A stretch of DNA of 64,000 nt, from NCBI GenBank assembly GCA_048814795.1, contig CP184673.1, forward strand, positions 1,488,001 through 1,552,000. Reading direction: 5' to 3'. The notes below the pieces were generated by a model. That model did no database searches. It was not told where the DNA came from and worked only from the letters and a program-made list of their open reading frames with translations. This document shows positions 1 through 8,766 of this stretch, one piece after another. Source of the stretch: Thermatribacter sp048814795. GTDB taxonomy: Bacteria > Atribacterota > Atribacteria > Atribacterales > Thermatribacteraceae. Each line of letters starts with the position of its first letter. Within the stretch, counting starts at the first letter, position 1. Both the position numbers and the translations under genes were made by a program.

Positions 1-1399
1 AGGCCGGTTCTTGTACAGTCTCAAGAAGGCGAATGATTTCTGCAAGTACTGCTTTTGGGGGGCTTTGACGGAGGATTTCCTCGAGAAGAGGCAAAACCTC
101 TGCCTGGAGTGGCCAGAGTAGTGGTATAAGATATAATTTAGCTTTAGTTTCACCCTCTTTAAATATTTTGCGTAGTATGTGGTAGTTGTTCCTGAGCTCG
201 GGGTAAGTAAAGGAAATTTGAAAATCTTTGGGAGGGACTTTCCCTTCTTGAAGCTTTTTAAGCACTATCCATTTTGTTTTTTCTTCTGGAAAGAAACGAA
301 GCAAGGTCAAGGGTTCCCAGTTGTTTTCTTTAAGAGTTAACCACAGCATTGATGAAGGAGAAACATACGAGCATTGCGTGAGTGAATTGAGGAGTTTTTC
401 CACTCTTCCCTCGAGTAATGCTTTATTTAGGAGATAATTGATACCTTTTTCGGTCTGAGCACATATTTCAACCACTTCTGAGTCCCAGAGTTCGAAATTT
501 GGGTTTCTATTTGCTGGTTTGCCATCTAAAGCTATAAGGATGGCTTGAGTTAAATTATTGATGTTACCCTCGCTTTCCTCCTGAATCATTTTTGCTATTT
601 TAAGTGCTTCCCCAGGTTCATGCCTGAAAAGTACTTTTAGAGAAAGGGCACGTATTTCGGGATTCGGGTCATTCAGAGGAAGTTCAAGGCAGACATGTGT
701 TTTAAAAGAACTTTCCAGCAACGTTTTGAGGGCTAATTTTTTAACCTTGTTTGAAGAAGAATTTAAAAGGGCACATAAGTAAGGCAGGATTCTATCGTCA
801 AAGTTTTCCAGAAGGTTTTGTTCAGGAGGCAAATCAATTTCACTCAAGAAGGAGATAAAATCTGGCAATGCTATTTTGATTTGCCAACTAAACAAAGCTT
901 TAAATGCTTCCAATCTTAAGAGAATTTCTTCTTTCTCGGGTAGCGAAGTTTTTCCTCTTGATACCGAGACGAGAAATGGTATCCAATCGTCATTACCTGC
1001 AAGATGTCTAATTATAGTTTTTTTAAGGAATAAACTGTTCGTTTCTTTGAAATACTTAATCAAAAAGGAGCCCAGCACGCTGGGCTCCTCTATTTCTGAG
1101 AGTTTCTTGAGCGCTTTGTATTGGAGTTCGTCAGAAAAACTGCTTTCATTCTGCAAAATGTTATAAAGATCTCTTTTAAGCTCTGTTTCAGGCACAAAGC
1201 TTTCACTTGCATCTATAAGTAACTCCTTATAAACATTTCTTTCTCTCCAGAGATGTAACAATTCTCTCTGAATTTCTTCTTTAGACAAAGCTTCCGCTTT
1301 TGCGATTTGAACCAGCGTTATTGCTGAAAATACTAAAATTGAAATCAAAAGCCATATTTGATCCTTTTCTAAGGCTCTTTTAAGTTTTATTTTGCTCAT
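1..1399 (-). CDS. Partial exported HEAT-like repeat protein (runs off left edge)
   Basis: I translated this frame by hand from the ATG at 1399 to base 2 and found no stop, so at least 466 codons are present and the C-terminus lies beyond the window. The N-terminus is basic (MSKIKLKRALEKD), followed by a hydrophobic stretch at about residues 14-33 that resembles a signal peptide or membrane anchor. The rest is leucine-rich and helical, with segments such as NDPNPEIRALSLKVLF that resemble HEAT/armadillo repeats, so a scaffold role is inferred. It starts 39 bases after the LacI stop, on the same strand, with only a weak SD. An intrinsic-terminator-shaped hairpin lies inside the coding sequence near codon 105. 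No specific function is recognised. Confidence 0.7.
   Translation of the reverse strand, partial: MSKIKLKRALEKDQIWLLISILVFSAITLVQIAKAEALSKEEIQRELLHLWRERNVYKELLIDASESFVPETELKRDLYNILQNESSFSDELQYKALKKLSEIEEPSVLGSFLIKYFKETNSLFLKKTIIRHLAGNDDWIPFLVSVSRGKTSLPEKEEILLRLEAFKALFSWQIKIALPDFISFLSEIDLPPEQNLLENFDDRILPYLCALLNSSSNKVKKLALKTLLESSFKTHVCLELPLNDPNPEIRALSLKVLFRHEPGEALKIAKMIQEESEGNINNLTQAILIALDGKPANRNPNFELWDSEVVEICAQTEKGINYLLNKALLEGRVEKLLNSLTQCSYVSPSSMLWLTLKENNWEPLTLLRFFPEEKTKWIVLKKLQEGKVPPKDFQISFTYPELRNNYHILRKIFKEGETKAKLYLIPLLWPLQAEVLPLLEEILRQSPPKAVLAEIIRLLETVQEPA
1062..1088 (-). terminator. Terminator-shaped hairpin inside the left-edge ORF
   Basis: On the minus strand two perfect 10-base arms (GGAGCCCAGC and GCTGGGCTCC) flank a 2-base loop and are followed by TTTTTG. 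This is the classic intrinsic terminator shape, as good as the intergenic ones in this window. It lies about 350 bases downstream of the LacI stop and within the open frame of the HEAT-like gene. It may end the ABC-UroD-LacI operon transcript or attenuate the downstream gene. Confidence 0.6.
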
Positions 1400-1438
1400 A
1401 GCTCAATAATATTCAGGCATAATACCGGAAACACCTTT

Positions 1439-2446
1439 TCATTGTTGGCAACCGCAGGAGCGACGAATGAGAATTTCCGGTTTCAGTACCACTTCTCGCC
1501 GTTCTTTTATTCTTTCTCCCCTTATGCGTTGTAAGAGAAATTCGCAGGCCAGACTACCCATGGTATAAGCTGGCTGTTTAGCAGCGGTTAGGAAAGGAAA
1601 CAGAGAAGAAGCGAATTCGAAGTCATCAAAGGTTACCAGAGCTAAATCTCCTGGTACACGGATGCCTACGTCCCGAGCAGCTCTTATGACCCCTACTGCT
1701 ATAAAGTTATTGCCCGCAAAGATAGCTTCAATCTTTGAACCTTCTTTTTTGAGGAATTCCAGAGTTGCTCGATAGCCAAAGTCTTCTTTGTAAGTGCCGA
1801 TAACCGTGTAATTCTTGGGAATTGCTATATTGAACTCTCGCAGGGCTCTTTGATATCCCTGTATGCGCTCTCTGCTTGTGGAAAGAGTGAGTGGTCCGGA
1901 AAGAATGGCAATCTTTTTAATGCCGTGGGTTTCGATTAAGTGTCTGGTGAGCTGGTAGGCTCCTTCTTCGTTGTCCCCGGTTACGCAATCTAAATTCGGG
2001 TTGTTTACTCTGCGATCTACAAGTACCAGAGGGACGTTTTTTTTGCAAAAAAGCGAAAAGGTCTTTCCATCGCTACAACTTGCAATAAGGATTCCATCTA
2101 CTCTTCTTTGAAGCATCAACTCCAGATAAGCTTTTTCTTTCTCGATGTCTTCGTCAGTGTTACAGAAGATTACGTTAAACCCGTTTTGAGAAGCTTTATC
2201 TTCAACTCCTCGAGCAAGTGTTGTAAAAAAAGGGTTGGTAATATCAGAGACAATAAGGGCAATAGTATCAGTTCTTTGTTTTTTAAGACTTCGAGCAAGG
2301 TAATTTGGTGAATAGTTTAGTTCCTTGGCTATCTGAAGTACTTTCTGACGAGTTGACTCTTTTAGCCCCGGCTTATTATTGAGAACTCTCGATACTGTAG
2401 CTGGCGATACGCCAGCCTTCTTCGCTATGTCGTATATAGTGGTCAT
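1439..2446 (-). CDS. LacI-family transcriptional regulator
   Basis: At 335 residues this has the standard LacI/PurR length. Residues 3-25 form the helix-turn-helix (TIYDIAKKAGVSPATVSRVL), followed by the hinge-helix region (NYSPNYLARSL) and a periplasmic-binding-protein-like effector domain that starts at TDTIALIVSDITNPFF. It is the last gene of the leftward operon encoding a sugar-type ABC importer and two UroD-like proteins, 14 bases after the second UroD-like gene. It therefore probably senses the imported ligand and controls this operon. No CG-centred LacI operator was evident upstream of the binding-protein gene. The C-terminus ends in SCGCQQ. Family assignment is secure; the effector is unknown. 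Confidence 0.93.
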   Translation of the reverse strand: MTTIYDIAKKAGVSPATVSRVLNNKPGLKESTRQKVLQIAKELNYSPNYLARSLKKQRTDTIALIVSDITNPFFTTLARGVEDKASQNGFNVIFCNTDEDIEKEKAYLELMLQRRVDGILIASCSDGKTFSLFCKKNVPLVLVDRRVNNPNLDCVTGDNEEGAYQLTRHLIETHGIKKIAILSGPLTLSTSRERIQGYQRALREFNIAIPKNYTVIGTYKEDFGYRATLEFLKKEGSKIEAIFAGNNFIAVGVIRAARDVGIRVPGDLALVTFDDFEFASSLFPFLTAAKQPAYTMGSLACEFLLQRIRGERIKERREVVLKPEILIRRSCGCQQ

Positions 2447-2460
2447 TGGAATTTTGTTTC

Positions 2461-3585
2461 TCAGATTGATAAAGGATAACGACCTTTTTCTTTAAGTAAG
2501 TTAATAAGCTTGTCGTAAATCAGAGGATCTACGTTACTGGCTACTGAATGGTCTGAAGCAGGCATATATCCACCACCTTTCGCTGCTTGGAGCTTATACA
2601 AAACCTCTTTTTCTATTTCTTCCCAGTTTCCTTCTCCGAGAAGACGAGTATCTATACCCCCGAAAAATGAGATGTGATTTCCGTATTGCTTTTTCAGGAC
2701 AACTGGATCCATACCAGCTTTAGCTTCAAGAGGGTTGTAAACATCTACTCCTGCTTCAATTAAATCTTCGAATATTTCCAGACTTTTACCACACCCGTGG
2801 TACACGGTGATGAGCCCCTTATCGTGTATGAATTCGCAAAGACGCTTGACGCAGGGAAAGAATATTTCCCTCCACAACCTGGGAGAAAAGAACATACCTT
2901 TGTCGTAGGCAACATCACCCCAGATTACCATTCCCGTGAGAGGAGCAAGTTCAATTTCTCGCTCAGCGATACCCAGCATGAAGTCAGTTACTTTTTGAGC
3001 AAAAGCTTTTACCTTCTCGGGGTACATGGCAAGATCCAACAACAATCCTTCGGTTCCTCTTATCCTCCACATAGTTTCATAAGGTTCACAAATGGAGCCA
3101 AAAAGGCAAAACTTGCTTTTATTTTTCTCAACGTCTTCCGCAAAGCTGGGAAGGGTTCCAAAACTGTCTCCACAGTTTATAATGTCGCAACGTTGTTCAA
3201 AATACCTTCTGTCATCACGAGGATCATCAAAGGTAAAAGTAGAAAATTCTTCTGCGCTTTTTACCGAAAAGTCAAGGAACATGGGCATAGGAGCATCAAA
3301 TAACTTTTTTACTGTACAGCCAAATCCGCTCTTAAAAACCACATACTCTGGTGTTTTTTCAAGAATGGTGCAACTTTCGACTTTGGGATCCATGTTGGGT
3401 GAGATAACCTTTATGTCAAGATCGTAATATTCATAAATGTCAACTTCTTCGGGTAAATTAAAGGTCTTTTTCCAGTTAGCAAGGAAACCGCTCCAATAAA
3501 AGTCAGTTAAAGGAACTCGGTCGGGTTCCTTGCGCTCCTTTAGAGCAGTAAGTACTCTTTTTATTTTTGTATCTGCTTTTTCCAC
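2461..3585 (-). CDS. UroD/MtaA-family methyltransferase-like protein, copy B
   Basis: This 374-residue protein belongs to the uroporphyrinogen decarboxylase superfamily. The H-x-C-G motif near residue 262 (VYHGCGK) is the zinc-binding motif of the MtaA/CmuA corrinoid:thiol methyltransferase branch rather than true heme-pathway UroD. The N-terminus KEPDRVPLTDFYW is the usual start of that branch. Translation starts at a GTG preceded by AAGGAGG at 7-base spacing. It follows a frameshifted paralogue and lies inside an ABC importer operon, so a catabolic role on the imported compound is inferred. No corrinoid-binding partner is encoded in this window, so methyl transfer is unproven. Confidence 0.85.
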   Translation of the reverse strand: MEKADTKIKRVLTALKERKEPDRVPLTDFYWSGFLANWKKTFNLPEEVDIYEYYDLDIKVISPNMDPKVESCTILEKTPEYVVFKSGFGCTVKKLFDAPMPMFLDFSVKSAEEFSTFTFDDPRDDRRYFEQRCDIINCGDSFGTLPSFAEDVEKNKSKFCLFGSICEPYETMWRIRGTEGLLLDLAMYPEKVKAFAQKVTDFMLGIAEREIELAPLTGMVIWGDVAYDKGMFFSPRLWREIFFPCVKRLCEFIHDKGLITVYHGCGKSLEIFEDLIEAGVDVYNPLEAKAGMDPVVLKKQYGNHISFFGGIDTRLLGEGNWEEIEKEVLYKLQAAKGGGYMPASDHSVASNVDPLIYDKLINLLKEKGRYPLSI

Positions 3586-3600
3586 GTTCAGACCTCCTTT

Positions 3601-4760
3601 TCACTTTATCTTATGAATGACAGAATAAAAACCGTATTCATAAACTGTCTCATACATAGTGACAATGTTCTCCAAGGGAATTTCGGTAAGCAAGTGCTGA
3701 CTTGGAGAAATAATAAATCCTCCACCTGGAGTCATCACTTTTAGACGATGCAGGACCTCTTTTTTCACATCTTCCTTGCTCCCAAAAGGTAGGGTTTCTT
3801 GGGTGTCAATGGAGCCATGGAAAGCAAGACGATCTCCGAACTCCTTTTTGAGTTCCTCTGGCACCATACCTCGCGCTCTTACCTGGATAGGATCGAGAAC
3901 ATCCAGGCCCATTTCTATGAAGTCGGGAATGAGCTCGCGCACCGAACCACATGAATGCAACTGCACTTTCAGATCGTAAGACTTGGCTAATCTCCAGAAT
4001 CTTTCCAGGTGAGGAGCAAAAAACTTCTTCCACAACCTGCGGCTCATCATTAGGCCGTTCTGTACGCCGTAGTCGTCGCCCATGAAAAAGATGTCGATAT
4101 ACCCTTTTCCTTTCTGAAACATAATCTCAGCTTGTCGGTAATAAAAGTTAGCAATTTTCTCAACCAGGGTCGCCGCCACTTCAGGGTTGTCATACATGGC
4201 GATCATGAAGTTATCCATACCCATAAGATCCATAGCCCAGAAAGCAATAGGAGCCCAGGGACCTCCATAAACCGCATACCCCGCTTCGTGAAAGTCTTTA
4301 CATTCCTGTACAAATTGCTCGTAGTCGTAATGATCTACATTGGCATATTCTTCCCAGGGATAAGCCTCAATATCTTTAACGCTACAGGCATTTTGCAGGG
4401 GGTGCTCCAGGGCATAGCCAAAAAAAGACCACCTCTCCGAATACCAAAAAGCCCATCGCGGGAGCCATCTGGATAGGTTCGAAGCTCCGGACCTATATAG
4501 GGTGCCCAGGCCCAGCGAAAATCCACGTGAAGTTTTTCAAGTAGCAATAGCTGTGCTTTGTTCCTTTTACGCTCAAATATCCTGCCATCAGCACCCATGT
4601 AGATTTTAATTTCTTCATCATCCACTTTAATTCCATAATAATCGATGAGAGCATCCATCACCTCGTCAACGGCTGAAATGTCGATAGGAACCCGATCGGG
4701 TTCCTCGTGGTTTATGGCTTTTAGAACCCGTTCTCGAGGGGAAAGCGTTTCTTGAGGCAT
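3601..4760 (-). pseudogene. UroD/MtaA-family gene, copy A, broken by a -1 frameshift
   Basis: Two out-of-frame pieces make one UroD-like protein of about 386 residues. The N-terminal piece (LSPRERVLKAINHEEPDRVP) runs to a run of seven T on the coding strand (plus-strand A at 4420-4426). One extra T would restore the frame as GLFFGYALEHPLQNA and continue into the C-terminal piece, which carries the zinc motif LHSCG and ends in VIHKIK. All joined residues fit the family, including GGPWAPIAFWAMDLMGM across the gap. The probable start is ATG 4760 behind AAAAGGAG, not the GTG overlapping the permease stop. It may be a sequencing indel, real decay, or slippage at the U-rich run (heptamer U UUU UUG in frame). 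Confidence 0.78.
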
Positions 4761-4774
4761 AAAATCACTCCTTT

Positions 4775-5650
4775 TCACTTAAAAGCCCCAAAAGTAAGTC
4801 CTCGTACCAGCTGGCGCTGGGTTAAAATAACAAAAATGACAGCTGGAATGAGCATTACTACTGACATAGCGCACATACCACGCCAATCTACGGTGAACTG
4901 CTGGGTGAAGTCGTAAAGGCCAACTGGAAAAGTCTTGGAGGCAGGAGTACGAGTGAGAACACTGGCAATCTGGAACTCGTTCCAAGAGGTAAGGAAGGCA
5001 AAGATTCCACTTGCTGCCAACCCTGGCAGAGCCAGAGGTAGGTCTATTTTAATAAAGGACTGCCAGCGAGAACAACCATCGATCTGAGCTGCTTCATCCA
5101 GGTCAGCAGGAATATCTTTGAAAAAGCCTTGCATCAACCAGGTAGTAAAAGGAATATTCATGGCCACATAGGCAAGAGCAAGACCCATCTTTTTGTCAAG
5201 CAAGCCTGTCCGGGCAAAGAGAATAAAAAGTGGGAGACTCACCGCAATACCTGGTATGGAACGGGCAAGCATCATGCCAACAAAGGTAGCATTTGAGCCC
5301 CGAAAGCGAAAGCGGGCAAAGCTGTATCCGGCCAGCGTTCCTATAACGATAGCTAAGGCAGTACTCACTAAGGAAGCAAAAAGAGAGTTGCTCAGGTAAG
5401 CGTAAAAAGGCACTGATTTCTCAGCGTATCCCGCTCCGAAAAGATGAACAAAGGAATCAAACACCAGCTTGCTGGGGATCAAGACGGGGGGGCGGGCATT
5501 TACTTCCACTTCAGGTCTCATGGAGGTGAGTACAATCCAGACAACTGGCAGAAAAAAAATGACGACGATAACGTAGGTGATGATGTCGTGAAGCCACTGC
5601 CAGAGGTGTTTACTTCGTGCTGATACTCTTCGTACTCGAGAGGAGCTCAT
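4775..5650 (-). CDS. Sugar-type ABC permease, MalG class
   Basis: Inner-membrane subunit of a carbohydrate-type ABC importer. About six hydrophobic segments are visible, beginning with the helix IITYVIVVIFFLPVVWIVL. The EAA loop (PADLDEAAQIDGCSRWQSF), where the permease docks to its ATPase, is intact. The reading frame is open further upstream, but that extension overlaps the previous permease. I chose ATG 5650 (MSSSRVRRVS), which is one base after the upstream TGA at 5652-5654. No MalK-type ATPase is present in the operon, so a shared ATPase elsewhere must energise it. Substrate is unknown. Confidence 0.92.
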   Translation of the reverse strand: MSSSRVRRVSARSKHLWQWLHDIITYVIVVIFFLPVVWIVLTSMRPEVEVNARPPVLIPSKLVFDSFVHLFGAGYAEKSVPFYAYLSNSLFASLVSTALAIVIGTLAGYSFARFRFRGSNATFVGMMLARSIPGIAVSLPLFILFARTGLLDKKMGLALAYVAMNIPFTTWLMQGFFKDIPADLDEAAQIDGCSRWQSFIKIDLPLALPGLAASGIFAFLTSWNEFQIASVLTRTPASKTFPVGLYDFTQQFTVDWRGMCAMSVVMLIPAVIFVILTQRQLVRGLTFGAFK

Positions 5651-5651
5651 C

Positions 5652-6563
5652 TCAGTACACCCCCTGTCGGCTTTTAGCCAGCTGTTGGAAAAGATATATG
5701 ACAAAGGCAAAAGAAATGACCACGGTTACGAAAGACATTGCTGTTCCCATGCCAAATTTATTGTCGGTTATAGCCAGACGAAAGGTGTAAGTCCAGATCA
5801 TTTCTGAGCGGTTCGCAGGCCCTCCACCAGTCATGATGCGAACCAGGTCATAGGCTCGACCTAAGTCGAGTGAGCGGATAACCATGGCAATGTATGTAAA
5901 AGGACCAAGAAGAGGCAAAGTGATATAGCGGAACTGCTGCCAGGAAGAAGCACCATCAACGGCAGCAGCTTCGAAAGGCTCTATTGGCAAACTAACTAAA
6001 CCTGCAAGTAAAATGACCACCATGAAGGGAGTGCTCATCCAGATTTCCGCAGCAAGGATGGCAAAAAGATTCAGAGGATAGTCAATAAGCCAGGGAATAA
6101 GGTGGTACTCACCTGTAACAAGGTAAATAAGGTTATTGACTAGACCAACCTGGTCGTTAAAAAACCACTTAAACTGGAAACCCACCAGTACTGGCGCAAA
6201 CATCATGGGCACCATGATGGCTGTCCTGATAATGTTTTTTCCTCTTACAGTTTTAAAAATAAGCTGGGCGATAGCCAATCCCAGAACAAACTCCACGTTT
6301 ACCGCGATCCCCATAAACAGAACAGTGTTGATCAGGGCTCGCCAGAAAACAGAGTCCTCAAGAAGTTTCAGGTAATTTTTGAAACCCACAAAACGAGCTC
6401 GGGAAGGATGCAACAAATTCAGGTTGGTAAGACTGAGGTAAAAAGAATAAGCCATGGGAATCACAATCAGTACAAAAACAATGACGATAGCTGGAAGAAT
6501 CATCAGAAAAGCAATGTTGCGATCAAAAAAATGCCGCTTTTTTCGTCGGATTGCATGTATCAT
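5652..6563 (-). CDS. Sugar-type ABC permease, MalF class
   Basis: Partner permease to the MalG-type protein encoded next. It has an N-terminal helix (IAFLMILPAIVIVFVLIVIP), several further membrane spans, and the EAA motif IEPFEAAAVDGASSWQQF. The MTGGGPANRSE segment is typical of MalF/UgpA proteins. Two in-frame ATGs stand at 6569 and 6563. The second is preferred because the first directly abuts the AAGGAGG site, whereas the second has a 6-base spacing. A strong hairpin lies between this gene and the upstream binding-protein gene. Confidence 0.92.
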   Translation of the reverse strand: MIHAIRRKKRHFFDRNIAFLMILPAIVIVFVLIVIPMAYSFYLSLTNLNLLHPSRARFVGFKNYLKLLEDSVFWRALINTVLFMGIAVNVEFVLGLAIAQLIFKTVRGKNIIRTAIMVPMMFAPVLVGFQFKWFFNDQVGLVNNLIYLVTGEYHLIPWLIDYPLNLFAILAAEIWMSTPFMVVILLAGLVSLPIEPFEAAAVDGASSWQQFRYITLPLLGPFTYIAMVIRSLDLGRAYDLVRIMTGGGPANRSEMIWTYTFRLAITDNKFGMGTAMSFVTVVISFAFVIYLFQQLAKSRQGVY

Positions 6564-6580
6564 ATTCATCCTCCTTCAAA

Positions 6581-6606
6581 GAAGGGGTGCCTGGAGGCAC
6601 CCCTTC
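6581..6606 (-). terminator. Intercistronic hairpin between binding-protein and permease genes
   Basis: Perfect 12-base arms (GAAGGGGTGCCT and AGGCACCCCTTC) flank a 2-base loop. It lies 9 bases after the binding-protein stop and just before the permease SD. The U-tract on the transcript side is short (TTTG), so partial termination or 3' mRNA protection is more likely than a full stop. Such elements commonly keep binding-protein levels above permease levels. Confidence 0.75.
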
Positions 6607-6614
6607 TTTTTGCC

Positions 6615-7949
6615 TCAGTCGTAATATCCTGCTTCTCTCATTAGCTCTTCCACTTTTTTGGCAGCCTCATTGAGTCCTTCTTCAACATCTTTGTCGCCAA
6701 GCATGATGGCTTGTAAAGTGGGATAAAGAATGTTGGAGATAGGAATCCACTCAGGTACAACTGGCGGAGGAGTGAAGTCTTCATTAATCTGAAGCTGCAT
6801 TAGCTCGATTCTCTTTTTGGCCAGCGGGTCGGGAGAGTTTTCAGCTTCCTTTTTAAGTGTCTCAAAGACCGAGTTGCGGACTGGAATATATCCTATCCGT
6901 CCCTCGAAAAGCTGGGGTTCATAGCTGGTTATGTATTTCACCAAAGCTGCTGCTGCCTCTTTATTCTTGCTAAATTTGGTTATTGAAAAGGCATGAGCTC
7001 CAGCCCAGCCACTGTGAATACCAGCATCACCCTTGGGCTGGCGAGCCAAGTCAAACTTGCCAGCAACCTTAGAACTTTCAGGATTCTGGAAGTAGGAATA
7101 CCAGCCATACCACTCGGTATACATGGCGATGGTTCCGTTAGCGAAGTTTGCTGCCACATCATCCCACAGGAAATTGAGCATACCTGGAGGCATGGCCCCA
7201 GCCTGGTAAAGGTCTCGAAGAAGGCTGGCTGCCTTAATGCCCTCTGGACCATTGAAAGCTGGTTTATAGTTTTCATCCAGGATCTTGCCTCCATGGGCCA
7301 TCAGAATATCCCAGAACCTTCCAGAGAGCGCCTCTTCTTTTCCAGCGAACTGTGTGCCGTAAATTTGAGGAGGATTATTCAGGAAAAGAGCGATATCCTT
7401 GAATTCATCCCAGGTCTCAGGAGGCTTAAGGTCATATCCGTATTGTTCTTTGAACTTTTTCTGCAGTTCAGGATCATTAAAGAGGTCGGTTCGATAGTGC
7501 AAGGCACTGATGTCAGCATGGCGGGGGATAAACCAGAGATGACCATCTTTCCAGGCAAACTGCATGATTCGTGGTGAGAAATCAGCCAGTTCCTCCTCCG
7601 TGAAATACTTTTCCAGTGGTTCCAAAAAATCGATGTACTGACTAAAGAAACTGGTGTGGTTCCAACAAACGTCGTAATCAACAGCCCCGGCGGCAAAATC
7701 CACTTTCATCTTTTTATCAATATCAAAACCATTACCTTTGTACACGATTTCTACTTTGGCACCGGTCAGCTCCTCGAACTTTGGGAAGAACTCTTCATAA
7801 ATCTTTTCGTAGTCTCCTCCCCCGATAAGACAGGCTTTAACAGTAACACCATCAAAACGCCCTAAATTCAACTCATCAGCCACAGCAAAAGATAAGCCCA
7901 TTACCACACTCACACTTAAGACCACCAATATAGAAACCAGTCTTCGCAA
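6615..7949 (-). CDS. Extracellular sugar-type ABC solute-binding protein
   Basis: This 444-residue family 1 extracellular binding protein has a Sec signal peptide (MRRLVSILVVLSVSVVMGLSF, cleavage near AVADE). It lacks a lipobox cysteine, so it is released or held by other means. The mature fold shows the typical cues: KIYEEFFPKFEELTGAKVEIVY near the N-terminus, DVCWNHTSF, a tryptophan/tyrosine-rich ligand cleft (MYTEWYGWYSYF) and SGWAGAHAFSITKFSKNKE. The start is TTG 7949 behind AAAGGAG. It is the first gene of the leftward operon with two permeases, two UroD-like proteins and a LacI regulator. Ligand not predictable. Confidence 0.92.
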   Translation of the reverse strand: MRRLVSILVVLSVSVVMGLSFAVADELNLGRFDGVTVKACLIGGGDYEKIYEEFFPKFEELTGAKVEIVYKGNGFDIDKKMKVDFAAGAVDYDVCWNHTSFFSQYIDFLEPLEKYFTEEELADFSPRIMQFAWKDGHLWFIPRHADISALHYRTDLFNDPELQKKFKEQYGYDLKPPETWDEFKDIALFLNNPPQIYGTQFAGKEEALSGRFWDILMAHGGKILDENYKPAFNGPEGIKAASLLRDLYQAGAMPPGMLNFLWDDVAANFANGTIAMYTEWYGWYSYFQNPESSKVAGKFDLARQPKGDAGIHSGWAGAHAFSITKFSKNKEAAAALVKYITSYEPQLFEGRIGYIPVRNSVFETLKKEAENSPDPLAKKRIELMQLQINEDFTPPPVVPEWIPISNILYPTLQAIMLGDKDVEEGLNEAAKKVEELMREAGYYD

Positions 7950-8397
7950 CTTTCTCAGCTCCTTTCAGGATAAATTTAAATTTTTGTAGGTTAAATTTAG
8001 TTTTTTAGTAGTTTTCACCCCCTTAAATATTATTTGGTCAGGAACTTGCTTTAAAAAGCAAGAACATATTTAATATTTAATAAAAGATTCACTCCTACTT
8101 TTTCAATTTTAGATGGTTGGTCAGGAAAAGTTAGCGTAATCGCAAGGAAAAAACTTTACTCCTTTATGTTTTTGCTGAGACCCTATAAACAATAGATTCT
8201 GAAAGTAGCCTCTAAGACTTCCTCTGTAAAAAACGGAAAAGAAAAGGAACTTTTCCAGGAGGTCATATTTGCTCCAGATAGCAAAATCTCTACCGTCGCC
8301 TGTTACATAAGCATCCATTTAATTCTAACTCTCCCCAGCATTCATCTTCGGGTGTCTTCTCAACAAGTTTTGCAATGGATTACTTAAATTCAAACTA

Positions 8398-8426
8398 ATA
8401 ATAGTAGGTTGAAAAGCTCTTGTCAA
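8398..8426 (-). promoter_or_regulatory. Sigma-70-type promoter, leftward
   Basis: On the minus strand TTGACA (8421-8426) and TATTAT (8398-8403) are separated by 17 bases. This is the best promoter between the BMP gene and the ABC-UroD operon and points toward the binding-protein gene. Confidence 0.65.
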
Positions 8427-8721
8427 GCCATTGGTTTGCCTTCTTGTTTTCGTACAATACATGTCACAATACTTTATTTTGCACCAAATTCCTGCAAACG
8501 GTTTCCAAAAATTGTTTGTTATTTCCCCTTTTCCGAGTAAAATTTTCTTTGCTTTTTGAGATCTCACTTAGATTTTGCACAAAGTTTTTGCCATTCCTGA
8601 GATAGAGATTCCCTGCTCTTACAAGTGTTCCTTTGCTTGGTGATGACTCTAAAAAGTTTTGGGAAGGAGAAACTGAATTTCGAGCAGCTTACTCGGTTAG
8701 AAAACAAGCACGCCTTATCAG

Positions 8722-8757
8722 GCGGAGGAAGAGGCTGTTAAACCCCCCTTCCTCCGC
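8722..8757 (-). terminator. Hairpin after BMP operon
   Basis: Ten-base arms (GCGGAGGAAG and CTTCCTCCGC) with a 16-base loop begin 10 bases after the BMP-family stop codon. No U-tract follows, so it is a weak terminator or a 3' end protector. Confidence 0.45.
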
Positions 8758-8766
8758 ATTTAAAGA

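Larger units (their letters stand above)
7950..8766. other. Long intergenic region upstream of the ABC-UroD operon
   Basis: These 817 bases hold no gene I can defend. A consensus-like leftward promoter sits at 8398-8426, giving a leader of about 440 bases before the binding-protein gene. Two short leftward ORFs (8121-8318, 65 codons; 8325-8567, 80 codons) have no recognisable homology. The 65-codon one has GGGGAG about 12 bases before its ATG and remains possible. A small hairpin (7-base arms) is at 8045-8062. The sequence 7970-8110 is very AT-rich. Confidence 0.5.

Noticed and set aside
8325..8567. 80-codon leftward ORF in the long intergenic region
   Set aside because: The consensus promoter at 8398-8426 lies inside it, there is no SD, and the translation has no domain-like pattern.
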